Part shown: positions 4,367 through 5,417 of the stretch, piece by piece
Layout: each line of letters opens with the position of its first letter
Position numbering within the stretch: position 1 is the stretch's first letter
Made by a program: the position numbers and the translations under genes
Assembly: GCA_023264135.1 (NCBI GenBank)
Contig: JALQSZ010000115.1
Location: 1 to 5,417 of the forward strand
Direction: 5' to 3'
Length of the DNA: 5,417 bases
Source: Acidimicrobiales bacterium
GTDB lineage: Bacteria > Actinomycetota > Acidimicrobiia > Acidimicrobiales > Acidimicrobilacustridaceae
The notes under the pieces: generated by a model
What the model was told of the DNA's origin: nothing
Databases searched by the model: none
Seen by the model: the letters and a program-made list of their open reading frames with translations, nothing else

Positions 4367-5417
4367 CTAGTTCTTCAGTGCGTTCCAAACGTTGAGAACC
4401 TTGCGGCGAACGCGGAACGGAAGCGTCGAACGAATCCGTTCGAGATCAGCTTTCGCTTCGAGTAATTGAAGGCGGTAGCTCTCGGCCCTCGGTTCCCACT
4501 CTCCGAAAAGCGAATTGCGGCTTCGGTTATGTGAAATATCGATGCGCATGTCTTTGTCTCGCGGATCGAATGAGGCGACGATCAGACCATCGCCACTGAA
4601 CGATTCCGAGATGGAATGTTCAGCGATGATGTGAGCGCCTGACCACAACAAGATGTCGAGAACTTGTTGGTGGGTGGTTGCACTTCCGGTAATCGAGAGA
4701 TCGTGAGTGCTTACGACAAGGAAGCGAACCGCGCCTTGGCGAAGGCGTTCGCTTGCTCTGATGAGAAGTGGAACTTCTCCGCCTTGAATGTCGGAAAGAA
4801 GGACATCGACATGATCGATCTTGCATGTCTCGAGTAGCGACTCGAGATCGTGCGACGGAAGATCGACCGGGTTGGGGTTGGTTTCGGTGATGAAACCTCG
4901 AACGGAACCGCCGCCGATCCCAATCGCGGCGTTGATGAAGGTGCCGGTTCGACCGTTGATTGCAAAGTTGCGTTTTCCGACCTCGAGATGATGTGCATCT
5001 GGTTCGAGACAAATTGAAGTGCCATCGGGAAAGTCATTGAGGAACCAGAGGCTGTAATAGGCCCAGAAACTTCCGAGTTCGATCATTGTGGGCGTGTGGC
5101 CGGCGGGAAGCGTTTCTGCGAGTCGCTTCATGATGACCGAAAACGCCACTTCCTCTTGCGGTTCATGAATGCCGCGAAGGCATCGAATGATTTCGCCAGA
5201 GAGGACGCCGTAGTAACAGCCATCTTCGACAAGTACGCCGTTGTGCATCACTTGCACTGGTCCACTCGAATGGTCGATGACCTCGCCGGCATTGCTGACC
5301 CTCGGAAGGTGGTCGGCGTCGGTGCACGAAATTGTCATCGCAATCCGGGAGCGAATCTGCTCAGGGATGATGTCGAAATTCGGCGTGAGTCCGTTGGGGC
5401 GGGGCGCCGCGGGCGCG
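4367..5417 (-). CDS. FkbM-family SAM-dependent methyltransferase, probably 5'-partial
   Basis: This is probably an O-methyltransferase acting on a glycan or its precursor. Numbered from the ATG at 5338 (323 residues), it shows MHNGVLVEDGCYYG (31-44) and GIHEPQEE (56-63), then the Rossmann start MIELGSFWAYYS (85-96), acidic EPD after strand 2 (112-114), and the FkbM hallmark DVLLSDIQGGEVPLL (178-192) followed by THD (211-213). The SAM loop is GSFWAYYS rather than a classic DxGxxxG. Residues 283-323 form a basic, heptad-like helical tail (YRLQLLEAKADLERIRSTLP), reminiscent of glycosyltransferase tails. ATG 5338 has only a weak GGA before it. The frame upstream has no stop to the window edge and reads plausibly (PNFDIIPEQIRSRIA) with no other start codon, so the true start probably lies outside; the ATG at 5338 is the alternative. 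It converges with galE with 3 bases between stops. Confidence 0.8.
   Translation of the reverse strand, partial: APAAPRPNGLTPNFDIIPEQIRSRIAMTISCTDADHLPRVSNAGEVIDHSSGPVQVMHNGVLVEDGCYYGVLSGEIIRCLRGIHEPQEEVAFSVIMKRLAETLPAGHTPTMIELGSFWAYYSLWFLNDFPDGTSICLEPDAHHLEVGKRNFAINGRTGTFINAAIGIGGGSVRGFITETNPNPVDLPSHDLESLLETCKIDHVDVLLSDIQGGEVPLLIRASERLRQGAVRFLVVSTHDLSITGSATTHQQVLDILLWSGAHIIAEHSISESFSGDGLIVASFDPRDKDMRIDISHNRSRNSLFGEWEPRAESYRLQLLEAKADLERIRSTLPFRVRRKVLNVWNALKN
5394..5417. other. GC-rich right edge
   Basis: The last 27 bases (5391-5417) contain only two A/T, against about 54% GC in the 50 bases before them. In the methyltransferase frame they encode an Ala/Pro string. This may be a Pro/Ala linker of the same protein or a second composition break like that on the left; 24 bases are too few to decide. 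Confidence 0.3.

Noticed and set aside
1..5417. CRISPR array, tRNA, IS ends, phage or defence genes
   Set aside because: No regularly spaced repeats, cloverleaf, terminal inverted repeats, transposase or nuclease motifs were seen on either strand.

Overview
The main body of the window (about 140 to 5390) reads as part of a surface-polysaccharide locus. Organism type is inferred only: body GC near 55%, GTG starts fused to the previous stop as GTGA, a nucleotidyltransferase and an epimerase that resemble mycobacterial Rv3264c and Rv3634c as I remember them, and a small Lys/Arg-Thr-rich membrane protein of a kind I associate with Acidimicrobiia. Together these suggest an Actinomycetota member, possibly Acidimicrobiia. 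No rRNA or other phylogenetic marker is present to prove it.

Layout. Positions 1 to about 140 are about 76% GC and read sensibly only on the minus strand: the end of one gene and the GTG start of a nucleosidase-like gene. The sequence then switches abruptly to plus-strand coding: a 5'-truncated GT4 glycosyltransferase (to 795), a complete WbuB/WcaI-like GT4 glycosyltransferase (792-2063), a 101-residue single-pass membrane protein (2113-2418), an NDP-sugar pyrophosphorylase of the mannose-1-phosphate guanylyltransferase type (2415-3416) and a GalE1-type UDP-glucose 4-epimerase (3419-4363). These five are tightly packed, with two 4-base stop/start overlaps, a 2-base gap and one 49-base gap. 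On the opposite strand, converging with only 3 bases between stops, is an FkbM-family methyltransferase whose frame stays open to the right edge.

Working together, the pyrophosphorylase and epimerase would supply activated sugars (GDP-mannose or a related NDP-hexose, and UDP-galactose). The two glycosyltransferases would build a lipid-linked glycan at the cytoplasmic face of the membrane. The FkbM methyltransferase is a plausible glycan O-methylase. No flippase, polymerase or priming transferase lies within the window.

I do not see a clearly new biological system. The most notable points are the sharp junction at the left edge (rearrangement or assembly chimera), the small Thr-rich membrane protein inside the sugar operon, and the non-canonical SAM-binding loop and helical tail of the methyltransferase.
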